A stretch of DNA of 64,000 nt from Gammaproteobacteria bacterium (GCA_022826885.1 JAJDUB010000030.1:1-64000), one strand, 5' to 3'. Shown: positions 35,023-44,217, counted from the stretch's first letter. Made by a program: numbers and translations. Notes: generated from the sequence alone by a model not told the origin.

Positions 35023-36120
35023 TCATAACTTGTCCAACAGCGGCTCAACCTCGCTGATCAGTGCATCCTGGTGCGGCTGCAGGGGATGGCCTCCCAACCC
35101 TGCCAGTATCGGCTCGAAGGGATCCTCCACCCCGCTGCTGATCCCGGATAACTGCTCCAGCACGGCAAGGCCGAAGAACGGCACTGTGTAGCCGCTGTAC
35201 CCGCCTTCATGGCACAGGACCAGGCGGCCGCCGCATACCTCGTCCGCGACCTGCATCATTTTTGCGGTCAGCTTGCGAAAGCCTTCACTGGTCAACATCT
35301 GCCGGCCCAGGGGGTCGTGCGCGCCCGCATCAAAGCCGGACGGAACGATGATGAAATCCGGCTTGTATCTTTGCAGCGCCGGGATGATGATGCGGTCATA
35401 AACCGCCTCGTAGGCGCCTGTACCCGAACCCGGCGGTAGTGGGATGTTGATGTTAAATCCCTCGCCGGCGCCCTCCCCCGTCTCGCTGATATGCCCGGAA
35501 TCCGGTGGGAAACAGTTATCCTGGTGTATTGATATGGTCAGGGCGGCGGGATTGCTCCAGAACGCGGCCTGGGTGCCGTTGCCGTGGTGCACATCCCAAT
35601 CCACCAGGGCGATGCGATCCAGCTCGCGCACCCCAAGCAGGTGCATCCCGGCAATGGCCGCGTTGCCGAAGACACAGAACCCCATGCCCATATCGGCCAG
35701 GGCGTGGTGTCCCGGCGGCCGCACCAGGGCATAGGCATTGTCCACCCTGCCGTCCAGCACCGCATCAACCGCCTCGATCACGCCGCCGGCAGCCAGGGAA
35801 CAGATCTCGAAACTGCCGCGCCCCATGGCGGTGAAAAATCCGGTCTCGGACAGGTACTGGTCGTTCTGCGCCTTGATCCTCTCGTAATATTCCGGGGTGT
35901 GGAACCGGCAGATTTCCTCCCTGGTCGCCTCCCGCGGCTCGATATGGACCAGGTCCTTCAATATGCCGCTGACATCCAGCAGGTTGCGTATGCGCCGCTT
36001 GGTTTCCTGGTGTTCCGAATGCACAAACGGCTGCACCGGGTTCCCATAAGGCATAAAGCCCGCAAAATTGCCGTTCTCATGCCACATATAAAGTTCGTGA
36101 TAAACAAGACCTGTCGTCAT
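35023..36120 (-). CDS. Histone-deacetylase-family amidohydrolase
   Basis: 365 residues. Zinc and charge-relay residues of the arginase/deacetylase fold: RPPGHHALADMGMGFCVFGN, LVDWDVHHGNGTQ, PSGFDAGAHDPLG and CHEGGYS. Bacterial relatives deacetylate acetylpolyamines, acetoin-utilisation targets (AcuC) or other N-acyl amines. Its divergent neighbour is an amine dehydrogenase, which makes release of a free amine from an N-acyl amine a reasonable guess. AGGAG 7 bases before ATG 36120. Confidence 0.88.
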   Translation of the reverse strand: MTTGLVYHELYMWHENGNFAGFMPYGNPVQPFVHSEHQETKRRIRNLLDVSGILKDLVHIEPREATREEICRFHTPEYYERIKAQNDQYLSETGFFTAMGRGSFEICSLAAGGVIEAVDAVLDGRVDNAYALVRPPGHHALADMGMGFCVFGNAAIAGMHLLGVRELDRIALVDWDVHHGNGTQAAFWSNPAALTISIHQDNCFPPDSGHISETGEGAGEGFNINIPLPPGSGTGAYEAVYDRIIIPALQRYKPDFIIVPSGFDAGAHDPLGRQMLTSEGFRKLTAKMMQVADEVCGGRLVLCHEGGYSGYTVPFFGLAVLEQLSGISSGVEDPFEPILAGLGGHPLQPHQDALISEVEPLLDKL

Positions 36121-36153
36121 GTCTGACTCCTTACGTTGGTGGAATTATGGTTA

Positions 36154-36182
36154 TCGTCAATTGCCGTGGAGACGGGTATAAT
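36154..36182 (+). promoter_or_regulatory. Promoter of the amine dehydrogenase operon
   Basis: Perfect -10 TATAAT at 36177-36182; TCGTCA at 36154-36159 is the best -35 at 17 bases (4 of 6 match). The ATG of the heavy-chain gene follows 36 bases later. Confidence 0.5.
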
Positions 36183-36218
36183 ACATCAGGTCTGTCCTGT
36201 TACCACTGAGATCCGATA

Positions 36219-37379
36219 ATGCTTAAACAATTTCTGCGATTTATGCTGCTTCTGGGTATGACACAATCCGCCCTGGCGGATTTGCCAATTGATAAACCGG
36301 GCAGGATCGAAACACTGCCCGTTCCCTACCCGAACGACTGGGTCATCGTTCACGACGTCGCCTTCGACCACATGTCCGTGGGCCGTTTCATGGTGCTGGA
36401 TATCAACGGGGGAGACATCAAGGATTTTTTCAAGGGAAGTTTCAACGGCGGGTTCATTGCGGCCTTTACCCAGGCGCTGAAGAAACCGGAAATGTACGTG
36501 CTCGAGCACTATTATGACCGCGGCACCCGCGGCAACCGCACGGACGTATTGACCATTTACGACAGGGCCACCCTCGAGCCTGTCGATGAAATCATCCTCG
36601 ATGATCCCAAACTCAAACGGGCGGAGATACTGGTAAGCAAGTTCGTCATTTCGCTCATCGATGACGAAAGGTTCCTGTTGTTCTACAGCTTCACACCCGG
36701 CACTTTCGTCACCGTGATCGACCTGGAAAAACGCGAGGTGGTCAACGGGGTCCCGTTGCCGACCTGCGCCGGCATTTATCCCACCGGTAAACGCGGGTTC
36801 AGTTCCCTGTGCGGCAATGGCTCCATGGTCAGTTTCCAGCTTGATGAAGACGGCCAGGTGACCGAACAGGGCAAGATTGAACCATTCTTCGACGTCGACA
36901 GGGACGCCCTGTTCGAAAGGCCGGCGATCATCGGCGACACGGGTTACTTTCCCAGTTTCAGCGGCGCGGTGCAGGAAATCGACTTGAGCGGCGCCGCGGC
37001 CAGCCTCGGTGAGCAATGGAGCCTGCTCAACGATGAGGACAGGGAGCAGAACTGGCGCCCCGGCGGCGCCTGGCTGGCGGCGACGGACAGCACCGGGCGA
37101 CTTTACGTGATGATGCACGAAAACGGCGAGGAAGGCAGCCATGACTACCCCGGTTCGGAGATCTGGGTATTCGATCCTGACAGTAAAACGCGGGTGCAGC
37201 GCATACCTCTTACGCTGCCGGCCATCGCTTTCGACATCACCATGGGCGATGCGCCGAAAATCGTGACCACCAATATTGAGATGAGCCTGGAAGTCTATGA
37301 CGCCCGGTCCGGCGAGCACCTCAACACCATTGCCGATTTCTACCACAACTGGCCGTTGCTGGTCTATGCTTCGCAATAG
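36219..37379 (+). CDS. Quinoprotein amine dehydrogenase heavy (alpha) chain, MauB/AauB type
   Basis: 386 residues. Signal peptide MLKQFLRFMLLLGMTQSALA, then a seven-bladed beta-propeller typical of methylamine and aralkylamine dehydrogenase large subunits (PVPYPNDWVIVHDVAFDHMS; VLEHYYDRGTRGNRTDVLTI; LPTCAGIYPTGKRGFSSLCG). The periplasmic alpha2beta2 enzyme converts a primary amine to aldehyde and ammonia and passes electrons to a copper protein or cytochrome c. Whether the substrate is methylamine or an aromatic amine cannot be read directly; the paa genes nearby favour an aromatic amine. 13 bases before the light-chain gene. Confidence 0.88.
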   Translation: MLKQFLRFMLLLGMTQSALADLPIDKPGRIETLPVPYPNDWVIVHDVAFDHMSVGRFMVLDINGGDIKDFFKGSFNGGFIAAFTQALKKPEMYVLEHYYDRGTRGNRTDVLTIYDRATLEPVDEIILDDPKLKRAEILVSKFVISLIDDERFLLFYSFTPGTFVTVIDLEKREVVNGVPLPTCAGIYPTGKRGFSSLCGNGSMVSFQLDEDGQVTEQGKIEPFFDVDRDALFERPAIIGDTGYFPSFSGAVQEIDLSGAAASLGEQWSLLNDEDREQNWRPGGAWLAATDSTGRLYVMMHENGEEGSHDYPGSEIWVFDPDSKTRVQRIPLTLPAIAFDITMGDAPKIVTTNIEMSLEVYDARSGEHLNTIADFYHNWPLLVYASQ

Positions 37380-37392
37380 GGAGAAGAAGATT

Positions 37393-37911
37393 ATGAACTG
37401 GTTGGACAATCTGACGGAAAAATTCTCAAGAAACGTAGCCAGGACGTCTTCCCGCAGGGGTTTTCTCTGCGGACTGGGCGGGGTGATCGCCGGCGGGTCT
37501 ATTATGCCCCTGTTGCCGGTTGCCCGCGCCGCGGACGCGGAACAACCCGGCCCTCCGACTGTCGATCCGGGAGATCCTGCAACCTACGAATACTGGCGCA
37601 ACTGCGCCATCGACGGCTACCTGTGTTCCTGCTGCGGCGGCACCATCAACAGTTGCCCGCCGGGGACGGAGATGTCGACAATCACCTGGATCGGCACCTG
37701 CAAAAACCCGGGCGACGGCAAGGATTACATCATCTCCTACAACGACTGCTGCGGCAAGACTTCCTGCGGCAACTGCTTCTGCAACCGCAACGAAGGGGAC
37801 AGGCCCACCTACCGGCCCCATACCTCTAATGATTACAACTGGTGCCTGGGCACGGAGAGCACGGCCTATCACTGCACGGTGAACCTCATCCTGGGCGTGG
37901 CGATAAAATAA
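37393..37911 (+). CDS. Amine dehydrogenase light (beta) chain with TTQ cofactor
   Basis: 172 residues. Twin-arginine signal (SSRRGFLCGLGG, residues 19-30) for export of a folded or complexed protein. The two tryptophans that form tryptophan tryptophylquinone are W99 (STITWIGTC) and W150 (DYNWCLG), 51 apart exactly as in the known light chains; the helper aspartates are in place at D74 and D118. A dozen or so cysteines for the disulfide net follow residue 70. ATG 37393 has GGGAG nine bases upstream. Maturation normally needs MauG, MauE and MauD; none is encoded here. Confidence 0.92.
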   Translation: MNWLDNLTEKFSRNVARTSSRRGFLCGLGGVIAGGSIMPLLPVARAADAEQPGPPTVDPGDPATYEYWRNCAIDGYLCSCCGGTINSCPPGTEMSTITWIGTCKNPGDGKDYIISYNDCCGKTSCGNCFCNRNEGDRPTYRPHTSNDYNWCLGTESTAYHCTVNLILGVAIK

Positions 37912-37913
37912 TA

Positions 37914-38465
37914 ATGTGTCGCAAGCGACAGTTATCTGACTGGATTCCTGCCTGCGCAGGAATGACGGCTACCTCGTTCGTCATACCGGGCTTGACCCGG
38001 TATCCAGTAAAACGCAACGTCGCCGCAGGCGACACGTTATTCACCGTGTTCCTGCTCCTGATCCTGTTAAGCGCCAGCGCAACTGTCGGCGCCAATGAAA
38101 TACTCGCGCGCCAGAACTACATCCTGAACTGCCAGGGCTGCCACCTGCCGGACGGGTCCGGCTCCGAGGGCAACGTGCCGAAGATGAATGATTTTGTGGG
38201 TTACTTCCTGCACGTGCCCGGCGGCAGGGAATTTATCGTACAGGTCCCGGGCGCGGCCGGCGCTCCCATCTCGGACCAGGAACTGGCCGACGTGATGAAC
38301 TGGATGCTGCTGAACTTCAGCAAAAATGAACTTCCCGACCCGTTCGTGCCCTATAACGCGGAGGAAATCGCAAAGTTACGCAAGGAACCGCTGATCGACA
38401 TGCATCATCGCCGCGAGGAACTGGTTGCCCGTATCAAGGACAAGCTGGGAGCGACGGAGTACTAA
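37914..38465 (+). CDS. c-type cytochrome, probable electron acceptor; N-terminus formed by repeats
   Basis: One haem site CQGCH in RQNYILNCQGCHLPDGSGS, a signal-like hydrophobic stretch (LFTVFLLLILLSASATVGA) directly before the mature part, and a helical C-terminus. It follows the amine dehydrogenase light chain without gap and most likely takes its electrons. The frame from ATG 37914 runs through a cluster of REP-like palindromes (37917-38033), which then encode some 40 residues ahead of the signal core, including RYPVKRN as positively charged start. GTG 38046 is the only closer start, but it falls inside the hydrophobic core. The real N-terminus is uncertain. Confidence 0.75.
   Translation: MCRKRQLSDWIPACAGMTATSFVIPGLTRYPVKRNVAAGDTLFTVFLLLILLSASATVGANEILARQNYILNCQGCHLPDGSGSEGNVPKMNDFVGYFLHVPGGREFIVQVPGAAGAPISDQELADVMNWMLLNFSKNELPDPFVPYNAEEIAKLRKEPLIDMHHRREELVARIKDKLGATEY
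37917..38033. repeat. Cluster of REP-like palindromes
   Basis: Four hairpins in a row: TGTCGC/GCGACA (37917-37930), ATTCCTGC/GCAGGAAT (37944-37963), ATACCGGG/CCCGGTAT (37983-38003) and GTCGCC/GGCGAC (38019-38033). The middle two resemble widespread intergenic repeats of proteobacteria; the outer pair recurs at 50125-50141 as GTCGCC/GGCGAC, which may mark the borders of one composite element. Confidence 0.75.
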
Positions 38466-38475
38466 ACGAATGACC

Positions 38476-38500
38476 GGGGACGGAATTCAATTCCGTCCCC
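38476..38500. repeat. Palindromic repeat, family B (25 bp)
   Basis: GGGGACGGAATT / AATTCCGTCCCC around one C, between the convergent cytochrome and paaK genes. Confidence 0.88.
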
Positions 38501-38511
38501 TTGTCAGCAAT

Positions 38512-39813
38512 CTACAGCTTCCGCTTATCTATCACCCGTTTGGCTTTTCCCTCGGAGCGCGCCACGCCGCCCTCTTCGTGAACGTTGACCCTTGCCGAAA
38601 CGCCGATCAGATCCTTGATATGCTTCTGCAGTGCGGCAGCCGCCGGCTGTTTCGCCGTTGCATCGGCGGCCGGGGCTAATTCCACGTTGACGGTCATCTC
38701 GTCCAGGTTGCCTGGGCGGGTGATCTCGATCTGGTAGTGGGGCGCCAGGCCGGGGACCTTGAGGATCTGCTCTTCCACCTGGGTGGGGAACACGTTCACG
38801 CCGCGGATGATCAGCATGTCGTCACTGCGGCCGGTGATCTTGTCCATGCGGCGCATGGTGCGCGCCGTCCCCGGCAGCAGCCGGCTCAGGTCCCGGGTAC
38901 GGTAGCGCACTACGGGCAGGGCTTCCTTGGTAAGACTGGTGAACACCAGTTCGCCCTCCTCTCCATCCGGCAATACCTCTCCCGTCTGCGGGTCGATGAT
39001 CTCCGGGTAAAAGTGGTCCTCCCAGATGGTGGGGCCGTCCTTCGTCTCCACGCATTCCTGGGCGACGCCGGGCCCCATGACCTCGGACAGGCCGTAAATG
39101 TCCACCGCGTCGATGTCCAGCCTCTGCTCCAGGTTGGCGCGCATGGAATCCGTCCAGGGTTCGGCGCCGAAGATCCCTACCCGCAACCTCAGCTTGCGGC
39201 AATCGACACCCTGGCGTTCCAGTTCGTCGGCGATACTGAGCATGTATGAGGGCGTTACCATGACGATGTCGGGGTCGAAGTCCTGTATGAGCTGCGCCTG
39301 TTTTTCCGTCTGGCCGCCGGACATGGGTATGACGGTGCAACCCATCAGTTCGCCCCCGTAATGGACGCCCAGGCCGCCGGTGAACAGGCCGTAGCCGTAG
39401 GCCACGTGTATCTTGTCTTTATGAGTGCCGCCGGCCGCCCGGATAGAGCGGGCCACGACGCGGCTCCAGACCTCGATGTCATTGCGGGTATATCCCACCA
39501 CCACCGGTTTGCCGGTGGTGCCGCTGGAGGCGTGTATGCGCACCACGTCGTCCATGGGCACCGCAAACATGCCGAACGGGTAGTTATCGCGCATGTCATG
39601 CTTGTCTGTAAACGGGAATTTGGACAGGTCGCTGAGTTCTTTCAGGTCTGACGGGTGGACGCCGGCCGCGTCGAATTTCTTCCGGTAGCTCTCTACGTTG
39701 GCGTAGGCGTGTTCCAGGCTCCACTTCAGCCGTTGCAGTTGCAGGCTGCGCAACTCATCGATGCCGGCTTTTTCAATGGGCTCCAGGGTGTCAAATGTAC
39801 CCTGCTCTGTCAT
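38512..39813 (-). CDS. paaK: Phenylacetate-CoA ligase PaaK
   Basis: Activates phenylacetate to phenylacetyl-CoA with ATP. 433 residues, typical size. P-loop HASSGTTGKPVVVGYT near 95-110, DIYGLSEVMGPGVAQEC near 235, RYRTRDLSRLLPGTARTMRR and RGVNVFPTQVEEQIL. ATG 39813 is preferred to GTG 39822 because AAAGGTG lies 7 bases upstream. Divergent from paaZ, 20 kb away from paaABCDE-X, so the regulon is split into two clusters. Confidence 0.95.
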   Translation of the reverse strand: MTEQGTFDTLEPIEKAGIDELRSLQLQRLKWSLEHAYANVESYRKKFDAAGVHPSDLKELSDLSKFPFTDKHDMRDNYPFGMFAVPMDDVVRIHASSGTTGKPVVVGYTRNDIEVWSRVVARSIRAAGGTHKDKIHVAYGYGLFTGGLGVHYGGELMGCTVIPMSGGQTEKQAQLIQDFDPDIVMVTPSYMLSIADELERQGVDCRKLRLRVGIFGAEPWTDSMRANLEQRLDIDAVDIYGLSEVMGPGVAQECVETKDGPTIWEDHFYPEIIDPQTGEVLPDGEEGELVFTSLTKEALPVVRYRTRDLSRLLPGTARTMRRMDKITGRSDDMLIIRGVNVFPTQVEEQILKVPGLAPHYQIEITRPGNLDEMTVNVELAPAADATAKQPAAAALQKHIKDLIGVSARVNVHEEGGVARSEGKAKRVIDKRKL

Positions 39814-39855
39814 ACTGTGCACCTTTAAGCGGTTGTAAACTATTACAGAAATTTT

Positions 39856-39879
39856 TGATATTATCCAATTTCCGTATCA
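39856..39879. promoter_or_regulatory. Possible PaaX site in the paaK-paaZ divergent gap
   Basis: TGATAT (39856-39861) and GTATCA (39874-39879) in an AT-rich 127-base gap. The half sites match those before paaA (TGATACA, TGTATCA), with shorter spacing. Candidate for shared PaaX control; inference from two sites only. Confidence 0.4.
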
Positions 39880-39940
39880 TATCTCAAAAGATAATGAACG
39901 GGAACCGGTTAATGAAATCTTATAACGGATACATCGAGAA

Positions 39941-41986
39941 ATGAAAATACAAAGTTATGTGACAGGCGAATGGTTCAGCGGGCAAAGCGAGGGCGCCCGG
40001 GTCGTGAATGCCGTAAACGGTGATTTCATAGGCACCGTTTCCAGTGACGGAATGGATTTCGGGGCCGTCCTGCGCCATGCCCGGGAAACCGGCGGTCCTG
40101 CGCTGCGCGGGATGACATTCCATGAGCGCGCCCTGCGCCTGAAGGCGCTGGCGCAATACCTGATGGAACGCAAGGAGGAATTCTACGAGGTCTCGGCCTG
40201 GACCGGAGCGACCCGTTCCGATAGCTGGATTGACATAGAAGGCGGCATCGGCACACTGTTCAGTTACAGCAGCCTGGTGCGGCGCGAATTCCCCAACGAG
40301 ACCTTCCTGGTGGAAGGCGAACAGGAACGCCTGTCGAAGGAAGGGACGTTTACCGGCCGGCATATCCTGGTGCCCAGGGAGGGCGTCGCCGTCCATATAA
40401 ATGCATTTAACTTCCCCTGCTGGGGCATGCTGGAGAAGATCGCTCCCAGCCTGTGCGCGGGGATGCCGGTGGTGGTGAAACCGGCTACCGTCTCCTCGTA
40501 CCTGACTGAGAAAATGGCGCGGGAGATCATCAGTTCCGGCCTGCTGCCGGAAGGGTCATTCCAGTTGCTTTGCGGTCGTACCGGCGACCTGTTCGACCAC
40601 CTCATGGAGCAGGACGTGGTCACCTTTACCGGGTCGGCGAGCACCGGACGGGAACTGAAATCCCATCCGGGCGTGACGGCAAATTCCATCCCCTTCAACA
40701 TGGAGGCGGATTCCCTGAACCTGTCGTTATTGGGTGAGACGGTAGAGCCGGACTCTGACGAGTTCAACCTGTTCATCCGGGAAGTGGCCCGCGAGATGAC
40801 GGTGAAGGCCGGGCAGAAATGCACGGCAATCAGGCGGGCCATCGTGCCCGCGGACAGGATTGAAGCGGTTGTTGCCGCCCTGAAGCAAAGGCTGGACAGG
40901 CTCCCCCTGGGCGACCCCTCGGTGGATGGCGTTAAAATGGGGCCCCTGGTGGGCCGGGCGCAGATGGAGGACGTGTGGGAAAACGTGAACCGGCTGATCG
41001 GTTCCTGTGAAATCCTGTACGGCGGCTCCCGGGAGTTCGAAACCCGGGGCGGAGACAGGGACAAGGGGGCGTTTTTCCCATCTACCCTGTTATATTGCGA
41101 CCAACCCCTGGCCGCTGCTGAACCCCATGACATTGAAGCGTTCGGACCGGTCTGCACGGTCATACCCTACCGCAATACAGACGAGGCCATCGAGCTGGCA
41201 AAAAAAGGCAAGGGCAGCCTGGTAGGCTCGGTGTTTACCGCTGATGATGCGGAGGCGCGGCAGGTCGTCCTCGGCACAGCAGCCTGGCACGGCCGTCTGC
41301 TGGTCATCAACCGGGACTGTGCGGCAGAATCCACCGGCCACGGGTCACCCCTGCCGGCGCTGGTCCACGGCGGACCCGGACGGGCCGGCGGCGGCGAGGA
41401 ACTGGGGGGTGAGCGGGCCATCAAGCATTACATGCAGCGCACTGCGGTCCAGGGATCACCGACCACCCTGATGCGCCTCACGGGCGAGCATCACCAGGGT
41501 GCGGCGCCGCTGACGGACAAGGTGCACCCGTTCCGCAAATACTTTGAAGAACTGCAGATAGGCGAGACTCATGAGAGCTACCGGCGCACCGTAACCGAGG
41601 CGGATATTGTCAGCTTCGGTTGCCTGACCGGTGATTTTTTCTATGCACATTTCGATGAGACCGCCGCGGCAAATTCGTTATTCGGCAAACGGGTCGCGCA
41701 CGGATACTTCCTGATTTCAGCGGCCGCCGGCATGTTCGTGGACCCGGCGCCGGGACCTGTCCTGGCCAACTACGGCCTGGAAAACCTGCGCTTTATCGAA
41801 CCCGTAGGCATCGGCGATACGATCATGGCAAAAATAGTGGTCAAACAGAAGATCAAGAAAGACAAACGTCCCGACGACGCCAGGGCCACGGGGGTAGTGA
41901 GATGGGCGGTGGAGATCATGAACCAGGATGACAGGACCGTAGCGCTGTACGACGTCATGACCCTGGTAGAACGCCGGGATGACTGA
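39941..41986 (+). CDS. paaZ: Oxepin-CoA hydrolase / semialdehyde dehydrogenase PaaZ
   Basis: Opens the oxepin ring and oxidises the resulting aldehyde. 681 residues: N-terminal aldehyde dehydrogenase with E255 ([14 protein letters not shown]) and nucleophile C294 ([11 protein letters not shown]), matching E256/C295 of the E. coli enzyme by position; C-terminal MaoC-type hydratase with [20 protein letters not shown] and [15 protein letters not shown]. Both activities should be present. Overlaps paaI by 8 bases. Confidence 0.96.
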   Translation: MKIQSYVTGEWFSGQSEGARVVNAVNGDFIGTVSSDGMDFGAVLRHARETGGPALRGMTFHERALRLKALAQYLMERKEEFYEVSAWTGATRSDSWIDIEGGIGTLFSYSSLVRREFPNETFLVEGEQERLSKEGTFTGRHILVPREGVAVHINAFNFPCWGMLEKIAPSLCAGMPVVVKPATVSSYLTEKMAREIISSGLLPEGSFQLLCGRTGDLFDHLMEQDVVTFTGSASTGRELKSHPGVTANSIPFNMEADSLNLSLLGETVEPDSDEFNLFIREVAREMTVKAGQKCTAIRRAIVPADRIEAVVAALKQRLDRLPLGDPSVDGVKMGPLVGRAQMEDVWENVNRLIGSCEILYGGSREFETRGGDRDKGAFFPSTLLYCDQPLAAAEPHDIEAFGPVCTVIPYRNTDEAIELAKKGKGSLVGSVFTADDAEARQVVLGTAAWHGRLLVINRDCAAESTGHGSPLPALVHGGPGRAGGGEELGGERAIKHYMQRTAVQGSPTTLMRLTGEHHQGAAPLTDKVHPFRKYFEELQIGETHESYRRTVTEADIVSFGCLTGDFFYAHFDETAAANSLFGKRVAHGYFLISAAAGMFVDPAPGPVLANYGLENLRFIEPVGIGDTIMAKIVVKQKIKKDKRPDDARATGVVRWAVEIMNQDDRTVALYDVMTLVERRDD

Positions 41987-42407
41987 CCTGACCGGGGACG
42001 AGCTCGCCCGCGCCTGCGTCGACGCCATGTATTCCAGGGACGTCGCCTCGAAAAGCATTGGAATTACCATTGCCGAAGTGCGGGAAGGCTTTGCACGTCT
42101 GAATATGCCGATCACTGCCGAAATGCTGAACGGCCACGGCATCTGCCACGGCGGTTTCATCTTCACCCTGGCGGACACGGCCTTTGCCTGCGCCTGCAAT
42201 ACCCGCAATGACTCGAACCTGGCGCAAAAGTGCAGCATTGACTACAAACGGCCGGGCAAGGCGGGGGACCGGCTTACGGCGACCGCCGAGCATAAGTCCC
42301 AGAACGGCCGCTATGGGATATACCAGGTCACGGTTACCGACCAGGATGGCAAACTCATTGCCCTGTTTGAAGGACACTCGTGCCGGGTGGAGGGGAAATT
42401 GCTTTAA
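41979..42407 (+). CDS. paaI: Phenylacetyl-CoA pathway thioesterase PaaI
   Basis: 142 residues, hotdog fold, with [20 protein letters not shown] containing the catalytic region of the PaaI family. It rescues CoA from dead-end intermediates of the pathway. Translationally coupled to paaZ by an 8-base overlap. Confidence 0.93.
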   Translation: MTDLTGDELARACVDAMYSRDVASKSIGITIAEVREGFARLNMPITAEMLNGHGICHGGFIFTLADTAFACACNTRNDSNLAQKCSIDYKRPGKAGDRLTATAEHKSQNGRYGIYQVTVTDQDGKLIALFEGHSCRVEGKLL

Positions 42408-42418
42408 GCGGTTGTCCG

Positions 42419-42943
42419 CTATTCGGCCTGGAGGGTCGCCAGGTCCGCCAGGACCTGGGCGCTGTGGGTCTCGGGGTCCACTTCCCGGTAGATCCTGGCG
42501 ATATTACCGCCCGGGTCGATGATGAAGGTATGGCGCGCCGCGATGGTCATGCCTCTCCACTCAGTGAGGCAACCGTATTGATCTGCTACTTCACCTGCGG
42601 CATCGGACAACAACGGGAACGGCAGGCCGTATTTTTCCGCAAAGCGGGCATGGCTTTCGGTGCTGTCGAGACTGACGCCAAGCACTTCCGCATCCAGGGC
42701 CCGCAGCTTGAAGATGTCATCGCGGAAATTGCATGCCTCCGTGGTGCAACCGGGGGTATCGTCTTTCGGGTAAAAGTACAAAACCACCCACTTGCCCACG
42801 TACTTCTCGAGGCTGTGGGTTTTCATGTACTGGTCCTGCATGGCAAATCCCGGCGCCGGTTGTCCCGGCTCCAGATCAGCGCCCACTACAGGGTGGCAGA
42901 GTATGAAGAAGATTAACGGAACAAGCGCTTTTGACATATTCAT
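42419..42943 (-). CDS. Exported peroxiredoxin of the BCP/PrxQ type
   Basis: 174 residues. A signal peptide (about MSKALVPLIFFILCHPVVGA) precedes a regular thioredoxin-fold peroxidase with TPGCTTEAC: peroxidatic C66 and resolving C71, the five-residue spacing of BCP/PrxQ. Most BCP proteins are cytoplasmic, so export is notable. ATG 42943 or 42937; a TTG at 42979 is less likely. Convergent with paaI. Confidence 0.88.
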   Translation of the reverse strand: MNMSKALVPLIFFILCHPVVGADLEPGQPAPGFAMQDQYMKTHSLEKYVGKWVVLYFYPKDDTPGCTTEACNFRDDIFKLRALDAEVLGVSLDSTESHARFAEKYGLPFPLLSDAAGEVADQYGCLTEWRGMTIAARHTFIIDPGGNIARIYREVDPETHSAQVLADLATLQAE

Positions 42944-43019
42944 AAGATGATTATAAAGACACGAGGCACATATATGCAATGCGTATGTTCATCCGTGTTC
43001 TATTTTTTTAAAAAAAGTG

Positions 43020-43061
43020 TTGACATTTTAAAATCAGCCTATATACTACTTAGTCAAGTAG
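43020..43061 (+). promoter_or_regulatory. Promoter and operator of the TetR gene
   Basis: TTGACA (43020-43025) and TATACT (43042-43047), 16 bases apart: close to consensus. CTACTT (43046-43051) / AAGTAG (43056-43061) overlaps the -10 box and start site, a usual position for TetR autorepression. Confidence 0.65.
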
Positions 43062-43079
43062 CTAACAAAGTATAGGTTT

Positions 43080-43673
43080 ATGCCGAGGATAAGCGATAAA
43101 CGTGAACGTTTGATTAGTGCTGCCGACGCCCTGATACACAGGCAAGGATTTTATCGTACCACGCTGGCAGATATAGCTGAAGAGGCAAAAGTACCGTTAG
43201 GTAACGTGTACTATTATTTCAAGACCAAGGAAGATATCTGCAAGGCAGTTGTCACGGAACGCAAGCAGTCATTATCAAACATGTTGAAAAGTTGTTGCAG
43301 GAGAAGTGAACCAATGGATGCCTTGATGAATCTAATCAAGGTAATGATAGGACACAGCAGGGAACTGGCCGAATCGGGATGCCCCCTGGGCGGCCTGTGC
43401 CAGGAACTGGATGAGGAATGTGGAGAGCTCATGGACTGCGCAGACAGTTGTATGAAGTACCTGGTGGATTGGTCGACGGAGCAGTTTCGCCTGATGGGCC
43501 TGAAACAGGCCGAGGAACTGGGATTTGAATTCGTGTCACGCATACAGGGAGTAATACTGCTGGGTAATATTTTGAACGACCCCCGGCGACTGAAACAGCA
43601 GCTCAAGGCGGTGGCGGAATGGATAACGGAACTGGACCCGGACTACCGGGAAGAGGAACGGGCTGCCGCATAG
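43080..43673 (+). CDS. TetR/AcrR family regulator
   Basis: 197 residues. Helix-turn-helix typical of the family: RERLISAADALIHRQGFYRT, TLADIAEEAKVPLGNVYYYF. The ligand domain contains several cysteines (SCCRRSE, ESGCPLGGLCQELDEECGEL, MDCADSCMKY), which could sense electrophiles or metals as in NemR-like proteins. Ligand unknown. The next gene codes for a small secreted protein and may be its target. Confidence 0.9.
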   Translation: MPRISDKRERLISAADALIHRQGFYRTTLADIAEEAKVPLGNVYYYFKTKEDICKAVVTERKQSLSNMLKSCCRRSEPMDALMNLIKVMIGHSRELAESGCPLGGLCQELDEECGELMDCADSCMKYLVDWSTEQFRLMGLKQAEELGFEFVSRIQGVILLGNILNDPRRLKQQLKAVAEWITELDPDYREEERAAA

Positions 43674-43874
43674 CAGGACTGGACTATATTTTTTAACAGG
43701 ACATTAGTTAGTTATTTAACTTAGATAGGTATAGAAAACATGACATTGCAAATCGGATATGGCCTATGTTGTCACAATGTCTGTTGGCTGTGGGCGGTGT
43801 ATATCCGACACCCTTGAAAACTATTTTTTAGCCCATATTTAGTTAGACAACTTACATATAAAAGGAGAATGAAC

Positions 43875-44165
43875 ATGAACATTTTAACCGGAAAAAACTT
43901 TGCTGCTGCTTTGATTGCAGGCTTGCTCGTCCTGGCCAGCGTCGAGAACCGGGCTGACGATCTCGACAGCTACCTGGATGGCGCCTTGCGCATGCAGGTT
44001 TTTGAGGAACTGAAAGAAAACATGCAGCGCCAGTATGAAGACAAGGCAAGTATTCCCGCAAAAAGCGATGAGGATGAAACCCTGCGGGCAAGACGCTTCG
44101 GTTTTCCGGTTGCCAACCAGGGAATCGCGGACCCGGACCCGCACCGGTTTGGCGTATTGAATTGA
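43875..44165 (+). CDS. Small secreted protein, unknown function
   Basis: 96 residues with a signal peptide (NILTGKNFAAALIAGLLVLASV) and a mature part rich in charge, DDLDSYLDGALRMQVFEELK and later ARRFGFPVANQGIADPDPHR. No family recognised. ATG 43875 is chosen over ATG 43869 because AGGAG ends 7 bases before it. A perfect terminator follows 53 bases after the stop, so it forms its own transcription unit. Confidence 0.65.
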   Translation: MNILTGKNFAAALIAGLLVLASVENRADDLDSYLDGALRMQVFEELKENMQRQYEDKASIPAKSDEDETLRARRFGFPVANQGIADPDPHRFGVLN

Positions 44166-44217
44166 AACAGGTTTACCCTCCTCTATCCCCCGGGAGTGTC
44201 CATACTCCCATACTTGA

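Noticed and set aside
37297-37392. Longer N-terminus of the amine dehydrogenase light chain
   Set aside because: The upstream frame overlaps the heavy-chain gene; ATG 37393 has its own ribosome site and is followed by the twin-arginine signal.
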